A program made the position numbers and the translations under genes. Positions 9,044 through 17,880 of a stretch of DNA of 64,000 bases are shown in pieces (within the stretch, counting starts at the first letter, position 1; each line of letters opens with the position of its first letter). The notes beneath the pieces are model-generated. The model was not told the DNA's origin, searched no databases, and saw nothing but the letters and a program-made list of their open reading frames with translations. Source of the stretch: Shinella kummerowiae (GTDB lineage: Bacteria; Pseudomonadota; Alphaproteobacteria; Rhizobiales; Rhizobiaceae); NCBI RefSeq assembly GCF_009827055.1, contig NZ_WUMK01000001.1:558001-622000 (forward strand), given 5' to 3'.

Positions 9044-11262
9044 GCGGTTTTCTCCTGATGGGAGGAAGCGGATGGGGTGACGCCGGCGACGCGGTTTTCG
9101 CGCCGGAGGCGGCGTTCGCCCACGAGAAGCTGGAAGCCGGTGATGACCGTGATCATCACGACGATCAGCATGGAGGAATAGGCGATCGCCACGCCGTATT
9201 CGCCATTCTCGACGAGGCCGACGATGTAGGAGGTCGCCATGTTATATTCGGCGCTGACGAGGAAAATGACCGCGCTGATGGAGGTGATGGCCCGCACGAA
9301 GGAATAGACGAGGGCCGCGGTGATGGCGGGGCGCAAGAGCGGCAGGATGACCTTGCGGATCGTGCGGAAGCTGTTGGCGCGCAGCGTCAGCGAGGCCTCG
9401 TCCAGGCTCTTGTCGAGCTGGCTCATCGCCGCAATCCCGCCGCGCACGCCGACCGGCATGTTGCGGAAGACGAAGCAAGCAATCAGGATCAGCGCCGAGC
9501 CGGTCATTTCGAGCGGCGGCAGGTTGAAGGCCATGATGTAGCTGACGCCGATGACCGTGCCCGGAATGGCAAAGCTCATCATCAGCGCGAATTCGAAGGC
9601 GTTTTTGCCGGCGAATTTCTGGCGCACGATGATATAGGCCGTCAGCAGGCCGACGGCGGCCGTCAGCGGCGCGGATATCAGCGCGATCTCCATCGTCGTC
9701 CAGAACGAGTTCCAGGCGACGCCCGTCCAGGCAATCCCGTTGTCGAAGCTGATCGAGAAGGCTTTGGCGTAGTGGTCGAGGGTCAGGGAATTGTCGAGCC
9801 CCCAGGTCTTCACGAAGCCGCCGACGAGGATCATGCCGTAGATGACGAGCGTGAAGAGGCCCCACGGAATGACGACGGCGTGCACGCCGATCGACAGGCC
9901 GCGCGGGAGCGCGATGTGGGCGCCGCTGTCGCCCTTGCCAGTGACGGTGGCGAAGCTCTTGCCGGACAGCCAGAACCGCTGGGCGAGGAAGGCGGACAGC
10001 GTGAAACACAGGAGGACGGTGGCGAGCACGGCGGCGCGCGAGGGATCGTTCTGCGAGCCGACGACGGCGAAGAAGATTTCCGTCGACAGCACGCCGTGGC
10101 TGCCGCCGAGCACCAGCGGGTTGCCGAAATCGGCCATGCTTTCGATGAAGCCGATAAGGAAGGCGTTGGCGAGACCGGGCTTCATCAGGGGCAGCGAGAC
10201 ACGCCAGAAGGTGCGCCAGCGGTCGGCGCGCAAGGTCTGCGAGGCCTCCTCCATCGACGGGCTGACACCCTCGACGACACCGATCAACACGAGGAAGGCA
10301 ATCGGCGTGAAGGACAGAACCTGGGCGATCCAGATGCCGGTGAGACCATAGAGCCAGCGGCCGGGCTCGATGCCGAACAGGTCGGACAGGCCCTGCGTGA
10401 TGACGCCGGCACGGCCGAAGAGCAATGTCAGCGCAAGACCGATGACGAAGGGCGGCGTGATGATCGGCAGGATCGTCAGCAGGCGCAGGCCCTTCTTGTA
10501 GGGAAAGCGCGTGCGCGTGGCGACGAGCGCGAAGGCAAGGCCGAGCAGTGTCGAACCGAGGCCGGTCATGATGGCGAGCCAGAGCGTGCGCCAGGCGACA
10601 CCGCAGCGTGCACCGCCGGTCAGGCAGCCGAGGCTCCAAATGCCGGGATCCTGCATGTTGCGGATGAAGTTGTCCGGGTTGAACGAGCCGTCGAAATCCT
10701 GCACCGCGCCGATGAACATGCTACCGATCGGGTAGAAGACGAAGACGGCGACGAGGAAGACGAGCAGCGAAATCGCGCTGACGACGAAGGCATCCCCCTT
10801 CATCACGCCGCGCTCGGCAAGGCCGAAGGCAAAGAGCAATACGAAACAGACGGCCGACAGAACCGCGCCCGCGCCCGTCGACGGCTGGCCATCGGAAAGC
10901 GGGCCGAACAGGGCTTCGCTGATCGTCCATGTCCAGCCGGTGAAGCCGATCGCGAGGCCCTGCAGCGAGAGGAACAGCACGCCGAGCGCCCCCACCCAGG
11001 CCAGCACGGCACCGCGGCGCATCGGGTCCGCCATGCCGCGCGCCGCGCCCGCGACGAGGAGGAGCAACACGGCGACGGCGAGCCACAGCCGACCGTGCAT
11101 GGCGACCTGCACCAGATTGGGCGCCGCTTCGGAGGAAAGGGGGAAACCGGCGAGCCAGCCGAACCCGTAAAAGCCGCCCTCGATCCGGTACCAGGGCAGA
11201 AGGGTCAAAGCGACCGCGCCCAGGATCAGGACCATGTCCAGCCTGCGATTGCCATGCGTCAT
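9040..11262 (-). CDS. Fused ABC transporter permease (two membrane domains in one chain)
   Basis: 740 residues with about 14 hydrophobic segments. Two binding-protein-dependent permease units are present, each with an EAA-type loop: EEASQTLRADRWRTFWRVSLPLMKPG in the first half and DEASLTLRANSFRTIRKVILPLLRP in the second. This is the FbpB/AfuB fused type, forming the whole pore. The N-terminal ~180 residues contain extra membrane helices and a soluble insert. The start at 11262 follows GAGGTCGGCC; an in-frame start 63 bp upstream lacks a ribosome site. Its 3' end overlaps the ATPase gene (ATGA), indicating translational coupling. Confidence 0.92.
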   Translation of the reverse strand: MTHGNRRLDMVLILGAVALTLLPWYRIEGGFYGFGWLAGFPLSSEAAPNLVQVAMHGRLWLAVAVLLLLVAGAARGMADPMRRGAVLAWVGALGVLFLSLQGLAIGFTGWTWTISEALFGPLSDGQPSTGAGAVLSAVCFVLLFAFGLAERGVMKGDAFVVSAISLLVFLVAVFVFYPIGSMFIGAVQDFDGSFNPDNFIRNMQDPGIWSLGCLTGGARCGVAWRTLWLAIMTGLGSTLLGLAFALVATRTRFPYKKGLRLLTILPIITPPFVIGLALTLLFGRAGVITQGLSDLFGIEPGRWLYGLTGIWIAQVLSFTPIAFLVLIGVVEGVSPSMEEASQTLRADRWRTFWRVSLPLMKPGLANAFLIGFIESMADFGNPLVLGGSHGVLSTEIFFAVVGSQNDPSRAAVLATVLLCFTLSAFLAQRFWLSGKSFATVTGKGDSGAHIALPRGLSIGVHAVVIPWGLFTLVIYGMILVGGFVKTWGLDNSLTLDHYAKAFSISFDNGIAWTGVAWNSFWTTMEIALISAPLTAAVGLLTAYIIVRQKFAGKNAFEFALMMSFAIPGTVIGVSYIMAFNLPPLEMTGSALILIACFVFRNMPVGVRGGIAAMSQLDKSLDEASLTLRANSFRTIRKVILPLLRPAITAALVYSFVRAITSISAVIFLVSAEYNMATSYIVGLVENGEYGVAIAYSSMLIVVMITVITGFQLLVGERRLRRENRVAGVTPSASSHQEKTA

Positions 11263-11294
11263 GGCCGACCTCGCTGTTTTATTGTTTGTGGAAA

Positions 11295-11323
11295 GGCGGC
11301 GCCCGGGGGAGACGGGCGCCGCC
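11295..11323 (-). promoter_or_regulatory. Strong hairpin between binding-protein gene and permease gene
   Basis: A perfect 11-bp stem, GGCGGCGCCCG with CGGGCGCCGCC, around a 7-nt loop. It lies 14 bp after the binding-protein stop and 33 bp before the permease start. A short T-rich stretch follows on the minus strand. Hairpins here in ABC operons commonly protect the upstream mRNA or partially terminate, so that more binding protein is made than permease. That role is inferred. Confidence 0.6.
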
Positions 11324-11336
11324 ACTCAGGACATCA

Positions 11337-12362
11337 TCAGTTGGCGACGGCGCCGACTTCGTGGTCCCAACGCTCGAGCAGCGCCTTGCGCTTGGCCGGA
11401 TCGCCATAGGTCTTGAAGTCGTAGTCGATCAGCTTGATATCCTCGAAGCGCGGTGCTTCCTTGGGAATTTCAGCGCTCTTGTTGGAGGGAAGCTGGAAGG
11501 ACTTTGCATCCTTCATGCGCGACTGGACGTCCGCGGACAGCGCCCAGTCGTACCAGATCTTCGCATTGTCGAGGTTGCGCGCACCCTTGATGATCGACAT
11601 GGAGCCGATCTCGTAGCCGGTGCCCTCACAGGGCGTGATCGACTTGACCGGGAAACCTTCCGCCGTCTGCGCCACTGCATCGTGCACGAAAACGATGCCG
11701 AGCGCCGTCTCGCCGCGCGCGGCCGCCTTGACGGGTGCCGAGCCGGACTTGGTGTATTGCGAGATGTTGTCGTTGAGCTTTTTGAGGTAGTCGAAGGCCT
11801 GGTCCTCGCCCATGATCTGCACGAGGGAGGCGAGCGCCGTGTAGGCGGTGCCGGACGAGTTCGGGTTGGCGATCTGGATTTCGCCCTTCAGTTCCGGCGC
11901 CAGCAGGTCGGCCCAGCAGACCGGCTCCTTGAAGCCCTTCGACTTGAAGATTTCCGTGTTGTAGCCCCAGCCGAGCGCGCCGGCATAGACGCCGACCGTC
12001 TTGTAGCCCGAGCTTTCGGCCTGCTTCTTCGCCCAGTCGTTCAGCTCGTCGAGCTTCGGCGACTTATATTCCAGCGTAAGGTTTTCGGACGCCGCCTGGA
12101 GGTGGGGATCACCCGTGCCGGCCCACCAGATGTCCGTTTTCGGATTGCGGGCTTCCGCGCGCACCTTGGCATAGGTCTCGCCGGACGACAGGCGCACCAT
12201 GTTCACCTTGATATCGCTGTGCGCCTTCTCGAAGTCACCCTTCATCTGCTCGCAGATAACGACATCGGCCGAGCAGATGAGGTTGAGGTCACCGGCCGCC
12301 TGCGCCGGCAGCGCCGCAAGCGCCGTACCGGCGAAAAGCATAAGGGAAAGGGTCTTGGTCAT
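11337..12362 (-). CDS. Periplasmic substrate-binding protein, AfuA-like (first of two)
   Basis: 341 residues with a Sec signal peptide (MTKTLSLMLFAGTALAALPAQA) and strong AGGAGG before the ATG at 12362. Family-1/6 solute-binding fold: DIWWAGTGDPHLQAA, GEIQIANPNSSGTAYTAL, then VFVHDAV and CEGTGYEIG. The His-Asp of VFVHDAV and the Glu of CEGTG fall where sugar-phosphate contacts lie in AfuA as I recall it, rather than the two-Tyr iron site of FbpA. It delivers substrate to the fused permease downstream. The paralogue immediately upstream shares the same motifs. Confidence 0.85.
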   Translation of the reverse strand: MTKTLSLMLFAGTALAALPAQAAGDLNLICSADVVICEQMKGDFEKAHSDIKVNMVRLSSGETYAKVRAEARNPKTDIWWAGTGDPHLQAASENLTLEYKSPKLDELNDWAKKQAESSGYKTVGVYAGALGWGYNTEIFKSKGFKEPVCWADLLAPELKGEIQIANPNSSGTAYTALASLVQIMGEDQAFDYLKKLNDNISQYTKSGSAPVKAAARGETALGIVFVHDAVAQTAEGFPVKSITPCEGTGYEIGSMSIIKGARNLDNAKIWYDWALSADVQSRMKDAKSFQLPSNKSAEIPKEAPRFEDIKLIDYDFKTYGDPAKRKALLERWDHEVGAVAN

Positions 12363-12479
12363 GGGGGCATCCTCCTGTTGCCTGGTTTTGGATTTTTGGC
12401 GCTGGCGAGCCACGGCAAGGCCATCGGCCTGCTTGCGAGCGGCACGTTCACGATTTCGGAATTCAGTTGGCGTTGGCGG

Positions 12480-13502
12480 TCAGTTCGTCGCGGATATCAC
12501 CGCATCGAACCGTTCGAGCAGCCGACTTCGCTCTTCCGGCGAGCCGAAGGTGGCGAAGTCATAGTCCACCATCTTGATCAGCGAGATATCCGGCGCCGCA
12601 AGCGGCAGGGCTGATTTCGCATTGGACGGCACCTGGTTTTGGCCGGACGCGGCACCGGTGCCCTGCCCTTCCGGGCTCAGCGCGAAATCGACGAAGCGCT
12701 TCGCCTCTTCCGGATGCCGGGCGCCCTTGACGATGCTGACGGCGCCGATCTCGTAGCCGGTGCCCTCGCAGGGCGCGACGATGACCAGCGGCGAACCCGC
12801 CTGCTTCTGCGTGACGGCGTCATGCATGAAGGAAATGCCGATCAGAGTTTCACCGCGCGCCGCAGCCTTGACCGGCGCGGAACCGGCCGTCGTGTACTGG
12901 TCGATATTGCGGTTGAGCGCTGCGAGGAACCGGAAGGCCTCATCCTCGCCGAAAAGCTGAACAAGGGTCGCGAGCGTCGTAAACGCGGTGCCGGAAGAAT
13001 TCGGATTGCCACTCTGGATGCGGCCGCGATAGGCGATGTCCGTCAGGTCCTTCCAGCAGGTCGGGGCCGGCAGCTTCAGGTCGCGCAGCAGATCGGCATT
13101 GTAGGCAAAGCCGAGCGCTCCCGCATAGATGCCCGCCGAACGGCCGCCGGACATCGCGAAGAAATTCTGCGCCCAGGGCAGCATGTCGCGCTCATGCGCC
13201 GGCTGGTAGGGTTCCAGCAGGTCTTCGGATCCGCCCTGCAAATGGGTGTCACCCGTGCCGCCCCACCAGACGTCGACGGTCGGGGCCGCCTTTTCCGCGC
13301 GGATCTGGTTGAGGATGTCGCCGGTGCTCTTGCGGGTCATCGCGATGTCGAGACCGGACTTGGCCTCATAGGCCGTCTTCATCGCGGCGCACCACGCCTC
13401 GTCGACACCGCACAGCACGGTGAGCGATGGGGCCGTCATGCCGGCCGTGGCGCCGCATAGCCACAAAGCCACGCCCGCGCCGAATGCGGTGATGCCTCTC
13501 AC
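12480..13502 (-). CDS. Periplasmic substrate-binding protein, AfuA-like (second, operon-first)
   Basis: 340 residues if translation begins at the GTG at 13502, which follows GGGAGGAAC at good spacing and gives a normal signal peptide (GITAFGAGVALWLCGATAG). The open frame runs 53 codons further upstream to an ATG at 13661, but that extension lacks a ribosome site. It shares the hallmarks of the other binding protein: VDVWWGGTGDTHLQGG, NPNSSGTAFTTLATL, GISFMHDAVTQ and CEGTGYEIGAVSIVKGARHPEEAKRF. It is the first gene of a five-gene operon. The two paralogues may widen the substrate range of one membrane complex. Confidence 0.82.
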   Translation of the reverse strand: MRGITAFGAGVALWLCGATAGMTAPSLTVLCGVDEAWCAAMKTAYEAKSGLDIAMTRKSTGDILNQIRAEKAAPTVDVWWGGTGDTHLQGGSEDLLEPYQPAHERDMLPWAQNFFAMSGGRSAGIYAGALGFAYNADLLRDLKLPAPTCWKDLTDIAYRGRIQSGNPNSSGTAFTTLATLVQLFGEDEAFRFLAALNRNIDQYTTAGSAPVKAAARGETLIGISFMHDAVTQKQAGSPLVIVAPCEGTGYEIGAVSIVKGARHPEEAKRFVDFALSPEGQGTGAASGQNQVPSNAKSALPLAAPDISLIKMVDYDFATFGSPEERSRLLERFDAVISATN

Positions 13503-13724
13503 GATGTTCCTCCCATTTGGAACGATGAACGTCCCAATCTCCGCAGTCAGGATGTCATATCTGCCGCGCGCCGCAAGCCGCAGAATGGTTACCGTTCTTA
13601 CAGCCTGGAACACCATTGGCATGGCAAAAATGACAAAGATTACAAATGTGACACGTCGCATAACGCGAGGCCGCTTTGAAGATTGTGACCGCGCCTACTA
13701 TGATGCGTGCGGGAGGACGTGCAT
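13503..13724. promoter_or_regulatory. Divergent promoter region: ABC importer / two-component genes
   Basis: 222 bp between the GTG of the binding protein and the GTG of the response regulator. It contains AT-rich tracts (about 13625-13660, with ATGACAAAGATTACAAATG) suitable for promoters. The response regulator probably binds here to control the importer operon. No clear direct-repeat regulator site could be assigned by eye. Confidence 0.45.
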
Positions 13725-14465
13725 GTGTTGAATGAGAGGATACGGATTCTGATCGTCGAGGACGATCCGGATATGGCGGAGCTCATCTCCGACCTCGTGG
13801 AGGCGGAAGGCTGGATACCCTTGACCGCCCCCTCGGCGGAAGAGGCGACGGTCGTACTTGCGCGCGAAACGGTGCATCTGGTGCTCGTCGACCATAACCT
13901 GCCCGGCACCTCGGGCCGCACCTTCGCCCAGCGCCTGCGTGCGCAAACCAATATCGGCATCGTCATGGTGACGGCGGCGGGCAGTGCCGCGGACCGGGTG
14001 CTGGGGCTGGAGACGGCGGCGGACGACTATGTCGTCAAACCCTTCGAGCCGATCGAACTCACGGCGCGCATCAAGGCCGTATTGCGCCGGACGATCCCGT
14101 CGCTGAAGCCCGAGCGTGAAACCGAGCGTGAGCACGAACCGGCGGCGCTGAAACTCGGCGACTGGTCAGTCGATCTTAAAAAACGCCGCGCCATCTGCCT
14201 GAGTGATCCAACCAAGTCCCTCACCAGCGCCGAGTTTGCCCTGCTGGAAATCCTTGCCGAAACGCCGAACATGCCCGTCAGCCGCGCGCACATTCTCGAC
14301 CGGCTCGGCGCGGAAAGCGAGCGCTACATCGACCGCAATGTCGATGTGCTCGTGCTGCGCCTTCGCCGCAAGATCGAGCGCAATCCGGATCTGCCGCGCC
14401 ACATCCAGACGCGCCGGGGCAAAGGCTATATGCTGAGCACGGACGAAGGTGAGTCTTCGCCGTGA
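13725..14465 (+). CDS. OmpR-family response regulator
   Basis: About 246 residues. The receiver domain (residues 1-115) has acidic pocket VEDDPD, phospho-acceptor Asp in LVLVDHNLPG, and Lys in VVKPFEP. The winged-helix effector domain follows after a charged linker (ETEREHEPAA), with RYIDRNVDVLVLRLRRKIE and RGKGYML. GTG at 13725 is preferred, 8 bp after GGGAGG; upstream in-frame GTGs overlap that site. The stop overlaps the start of the kinase gene (GTGA). Its divergent position from the ABC importer suggests that operon is its target. Confidence 0.9.
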   Translation: MLNERIRILIVEDDPDMAELISDLVEAEGWIPLTAPSAEEATVVLARETVHLVLVDHNLPGTSGRTFAQRLRAQTNIGIVMVTAAGSAADRVLGLETAADDYVVKPFEPIELTARIKAVLRRTIPSLKPERETEREHEPAALKLGDWSVDLKKRRAICLSDPTKSLTSAEFALLEILAETPNMPVSRAHILDRLGAESERYIDRNVDVLVLRLRRKIERNPDLPRHIQTRRGKGYMLSTDEGESSP

Positions 14466-16555
14466 TCAGCCGCCCCTTCCTCTCGTCCATCGCCTTCAGG
14501 CTGCCCTTCGCGATCGCCTTCATCTGCGTGCTCGTCTTCAGCCTGGCGACCATCGCGGTCTACGGCCTGCAGCGTGCACGGGAGGAAATGGCGGCCTATG
14601 GCCTGCAGGCGTTTTCCAGCCTCGCAAAGGCCTCGCTCGTCTCGCGCCAGGTCTCCGACCTCGTATCCAGCGCACCCTTCCTGATGAACGCGACCTCACC
14701 CTACCGGGTCTCCAGCGAAAGCCGCGCCGTTGTCGCGCAGGTGGACGCGCTGCTGCGCACCATGCAGCCGGAAAACAAAGAAACGACCGTGAAGGGTTTT
14801 TCCGGTGGCCACATCGTCGAATTGCTGGAGACGATCCGAACGCAGACGACGACGCTCGCCGGTGACGCGGAAGCCGCCCAGCAGCACAAGGCGGAGGCGG
14901 CCGCGGCACTCGGCGAGATCGCCACCGGCAGCGGCATACCGGATGCCGATTTCCGCCGCCGACTGAATGGCATCGTGCAATCGGCCTCGAATTCCGACAG
15001 CCTTTTCCAGCTCGGCGAGCTGCGCCGCCGCTACGTCGCGGAAACCACGCCCCGCCTCGAACGGGCAGCGCCGGACGTGCGGATTTCCTCGGCCGAACTC
15101 GTGCCCTACGAGCGCGTCTTCGAGGCGCAGACCCGCTACCTGCTCGAAATGTTTTCCATCCGCGCGGCTGTTGCGCGCCTGCATTCCGTTTCCCGCGATC
15201 TCTCGCATGCTACCGAAACCCAAAGCGAAGCGGTCGCCCGCGGGCTCAACGAAGACCTCGTCTCGACCTCCGATGCGCTGAGCCGCCTGCTGGTCATCGT
15301 CGCCGTTGCCTCCCTGCTCGTGCTGGTCATGGCGATCTTCTCCATTCGCTCGGTCATGCGTGTGTCGCGCGGCATCGTGGCGCTCTCCACCGGCATGAAT
15401 GCGCTGGCGGAAGGACGCAAGGACGTCAATACACCCGCCTATGATGGCACGGAGACGGAACTCGTGCGGCTGCTCGAAGCCTTCCGGGCGTTCCGGGACA
15501 GCGTCGAGCGCGTCTCGCGGCTGCGGCGCACGGCGGAGGCGGCGGCGCGGACCATCCGCTCGACCTTCCGCAGCATGAACGAGGGCATCGCGCTGTTCGA
15601 TCCGCGCGGCCGGCCGATCACCATGAACCGGCGCGTCATCGAGTTGGTCGGCTGGTCGGGCTCGGCGCGGAAATTGCCGCTCCGCAAATTCGTGACGCCG
15701 CTGCCGGAGATCGACCCCGCGCTGCTTCCGGCCGAAAATGACGGCGGCCTGCTCAACGGGCGGTCGGTGCAGCGTCACCGCTCCGAAACGGGGCGGGTGA
15801 CGGAAGTGTCATTATCCCGCCAGCCGGATGGCGGCATCGTGCTTCTGGCACGCGACATTACCGATATGGACCGGCAGGAAGCAGAGGCCGCAAAAATCCA
15901 GCGCCTCGACGGCATCATGCGCATGACCCACCAGGTGAGCCACGAAGTGGGTAACATGATCGGCATCATCACCGGCAGTCTCGGCCTGCTGGAACGCGAA
16001 ACCGGCTTCAACGACCGCCAGAAGCGGCATCTCGCCCGCATCCGCAAGGCGGCCGACCGGGGCCGGTCGCTTGCCGGCAGCATGCTTTCCATCGGCAGCC
16101 AGCAGCCGATCCATCCCGGCGCGGTGGAGATCGGCGCGCTGTTGCGCGGCATGGCCGACGTTCTGGAAATCGCCATCGGCGAAAAATGCCGGCTTACCTT
16201 CGAGATCGCCGAGCCGCTGCCCACCGTCCTCATTGACGCGGCCCTCTTCGAGCAATCGATCCTCAATCTCTGCCTCAATGCAGCGGCGGCCATGCCAGGC
16301 GGCGGGACAATTCTTGTTCGTTGCGCCGGCAACGACGCCGGCGTCACAGTGTCCGTCACCGACAATGGCACCGGCATGTCGCCCGAGGCCGTCGACAGGG
16401 CCTTCGAGCCATACTTCACGACACGCGATAACGAAGGCGGCGCGGGCCTCGGCCTCGCTGTGGTCTATGGCTTCATGCGCCAAAGTGGCGGTGACGCGCG
16501 GATCATCTCGACGCCGGGAAAAGGCACGACGATAGAGTTGGGGTTTCCGGTCTAA
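14462..16555 (+). CDS. Membrane sensor histidine kinase
   Basis: 697 residues starting at GTG inside the stop of the response regulator gene. TM1 is about 12-34, a large periplasmic, mostly helical sensor domain about 35-270, TM2 about 275-297, then HAMP, a PAS-like segment (MNEGIALFDPRGRPITMNRRVIELVG) and a HisKA with MTHQVSHEVGNMIGII, whose His in SHEVGN is the likely phospho-site. The ATPase domain has N-box NLCLNAAAAMPGG, DNGTGMS and GAGLGLAVVYG. It probably senses a periplasmic ligand, possibly through the binding proteins of the divergent importer, in the way of UhpBC/PgtBC-like systems (inference). Confidence 0.9.
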   Translation: MISRPFLSSIAFRLPFAIAFICVLVFSLATIAVYGLQRAREEMAAYGLQAFSSLAKASLVSRQVSDLVSSAPFLMNATSPYRVSSESRAVVAQVDALLRTMQPENKETTVKGFSGGHIVELLETIRTQTTTLAGDAEAAQQHKAEAAAALGEIATGSGIPDADFRRRLNGIVQSASNSDSLFQLGELRRRYVAETTPRLERAAPDVRISSAELVPYERVFEAQTRYLLEMFSIRAAVARLHSVSRDLSHATETQSEAVARGLNEDLVSTSDALSRLLVIVAVASLLVLVMAIFSIRSVMRVSRGIVALSTGMNALAEGRKDVNTPAYDGTETELVRLLEAFRAFRDSVERVSRLRRTAEAAARTIRSTFRSMNEGIALFDPRGRPITMNRRVIELVGWSGSARKLPLRKFVTPLPEIDPALLPAENDGGLLNGRSVQRHRSETGRVTEVSLSRQPDGGIVLLARDITDMDRQEAEAAKIQRLDGIMRMTHQVSHEVGNMIGIITGSLGLLERETGFNDRQKRHLARIRKAADRGRSLAGSMLSIGSQQPIHPGAVEIGALLRGMADVLEIAIGEKCRLTFEIAEPLPTVLIDAALFEQSILNLCLNAAAAMPGGGTILVRCAGNDAGVTVSVTDNGTGMSPEAVDRAFEPYFTTRDNEGGAGLGLAVVYGFMRQSGGDARIISTPGKGTTIELGFPV

Positions 16556-16607
16556 AGCCGCACGCTCGCGGGCCGGATCGAAGCCTTCGAAGGTCCTGGA
16601 GCCGTCT

Positions 16608-17189
16608 TCAACGCGGCACGAATTCGACGAGCAGGGATTTGAGTTCGATTTCGCGAACGCGGCGGGCGGCCTCATCCGGGCTCACCCAGGCAAGCGTTCG
16701 CTCGGCCTTTTCCTTGAACTTGTCGGCGACCTCTGTCACCTCGATCTGGTAGATGTCCACGATACAGGGCGCGACATCGCCATCGTCCAGCACCTTCAGA
16801 TAGGTGTAGTGGCCGACCGGCGCTTTTTTGATCTTTCCGAGCACACCCGCCTCCTGAAAGGCCTCGATTGCCGCGGCCTGGTGCGGCTTCTTGCCTTTCA
16901 TCGGCCAGCCCTTGGGAATGATCCAGCGGCCGCTGTCGCGCGATGTGACGACGAGGATTTGAATGCTGCTGCCGTCGGACAGGTAACGGAAACAAAGGGC
17001 CGCATATTGCTGGCGGAAGGCCCCTGAAAACAGCTTTTCCGGCGACGCCGCGAGCTTCTGCAACAAGGTTTTGGGCTTGTCTTTTCGTCCCTTTGCCTTC
17101 CGCGTGGCTTTCAAGATTTTTCTTTCTGCAGACTGTGTCCAGTCGGACCATTTAGAGCAAACGGGGCGGAGTGCAAAACCCAACGGCAC
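16608..17189 (-). CDS. Nudix hydrolase-like protein with a degenerate Nudix box
   Basis: 193 residues if started at 17189; a TTG start near residue 31 would give about 163 and is equally possible. The fold is Nudix/DIPP-like: FRYLSDGSSIQILVVTSRDSGRWIIPKGWPMKGKKPHQAAAIEAFQEAGVLG. In the expected GX5EX7REUXEEXGU box the Arg is Ile, the first Glu of the EE pair is Gln, and the upstream Glu is Ala. Two of the usual metal ligands are thus altered. Rhizobial diphosphoinositol-phosphate-type Nudix proteins often look like this, so activity is possible but not assured. It converges with the sensor kinase gene. Confidence 0.82.
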   Translation of the reverse strand: MPLGFALRPVCSKWSDWTQSAERKILKATRKAKGRKDKPKTLLQKLAASPEKLFSGAFRQQYAALCFRYLSDGSSIQILVVTSRDSGRWIIPKGWPMKGKKPHQAAAIEAFQEAGVLGKIKKAPVGHYTYLKVLDDGDVAPCIVDIYQIEVTEVADKFKEKAERTLAWVSPDEAARRVREIELKSLLVEFVPR

Positions 17190-17274
17190 GCTTACGCTTG
17201 CCAGCCCTGTCTCCGTTCAGCGTCCTGTCAGGACACGCCGTCAAAGAGCGCCCCATACAAACGGGAAACGCTCC

Positions 17275-17847
17275 ATGCACACGTTGTTGAAATGGTCCGG
17301 TATTTTGTCCAGCCTGATCGGCCTTGTCCTCGCCGTCTATCTCGTCGCAATCCAGCTCACCGGGAATTTTGCAACGGTCCTGACTGGCGAGCTTTATCGC
17401 TCCAATCAGCCCACCCCTGCCCAGATTACCGGCTATGTCGCGAATTATGGCATCAAAACGATCGTCAATCTGCGCGGCAGCAAGCCGAATGCCACCTGGT
17501 ATCAGGAAGAAGTCGCCACGGCGCGTGCTCTCGGCTTGACCCTGATCGACTTCGATATGTCGGCGAACCGGGAGCTCAGCGTCGATGAGGCACGCCAGCT
17601 GGCGGCCCTTCTTCGTGACGCGCCGAAACCGCTGCTCATCCATTGCCGTTCCGGCTCCGATCGCACGGGCCTCGCTTCGGCGATCTATCTCAACCAGGTC
17701 GCCAACGTCGATGAGGAGACGGCCGAGTGGCAGCTTTCCCTTCGCTTTGGCCATATCGGCATACCCTTCGTGTCGCCGGCCTATGCCATGGATGAAAGCT
17801 GGGAGCGATTGGAGAAGAGTTTCGCGCCTGTCCCAGAGGCGTCGTAG
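17275..17847 (+). CDS. Membrane-anchored dual-specificity/tyrosine phosphatase
   Basis: 190 residues. A single N-terminal membrane segment (about 8-28, ILSSLIGLVLAVYLVAIQL) is followed by a DSP-like catalytic domain: GELYRSNQPTP, GIKTIVNLRG, a general-acid Asp in LIDFDMSAN, and the P-loop LIHCRSGSDRTGLAS (Cys and Arg of the CX5R signature). It probably faces the periplasm or the inner leaflet and removes phosphate from protein or lipid. Related proteins in alphaproteobacteria act near cell-envelope genes, consistent with the following eptA-pmr cluster. An upstream in-frame start at 17071 is judged artefactual. Confidence 0.88.
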   Translation: MHTLLKWSGILSSLIGLVLAVYLVAIQLTGNFATVLTGELYRSNQPTPAQITGYVANYGIKTIVNLRGSKPNATWYQEEVATARALGLTLIDFDMSANRELSVDEARQLAALLRDAPKPLLIHCRSGSDRTGLASAIYLNQVANVDEETAEWQLSLRFGHIGIPFVSPAYAMDESWERLEKSFAPVPEAS

Positions 17848-17880
17848 CCGCGTGCACCGCGAGCCGATGCCTGCCATCTC

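Noticed and set aside
9058-11409. 783-codon plus-strand open frame opposite the ABC permease
   Set aside because: Asp/Glu/His/Arg-rich shadow; the opposite strand encodes an intact permease with EAA loops.
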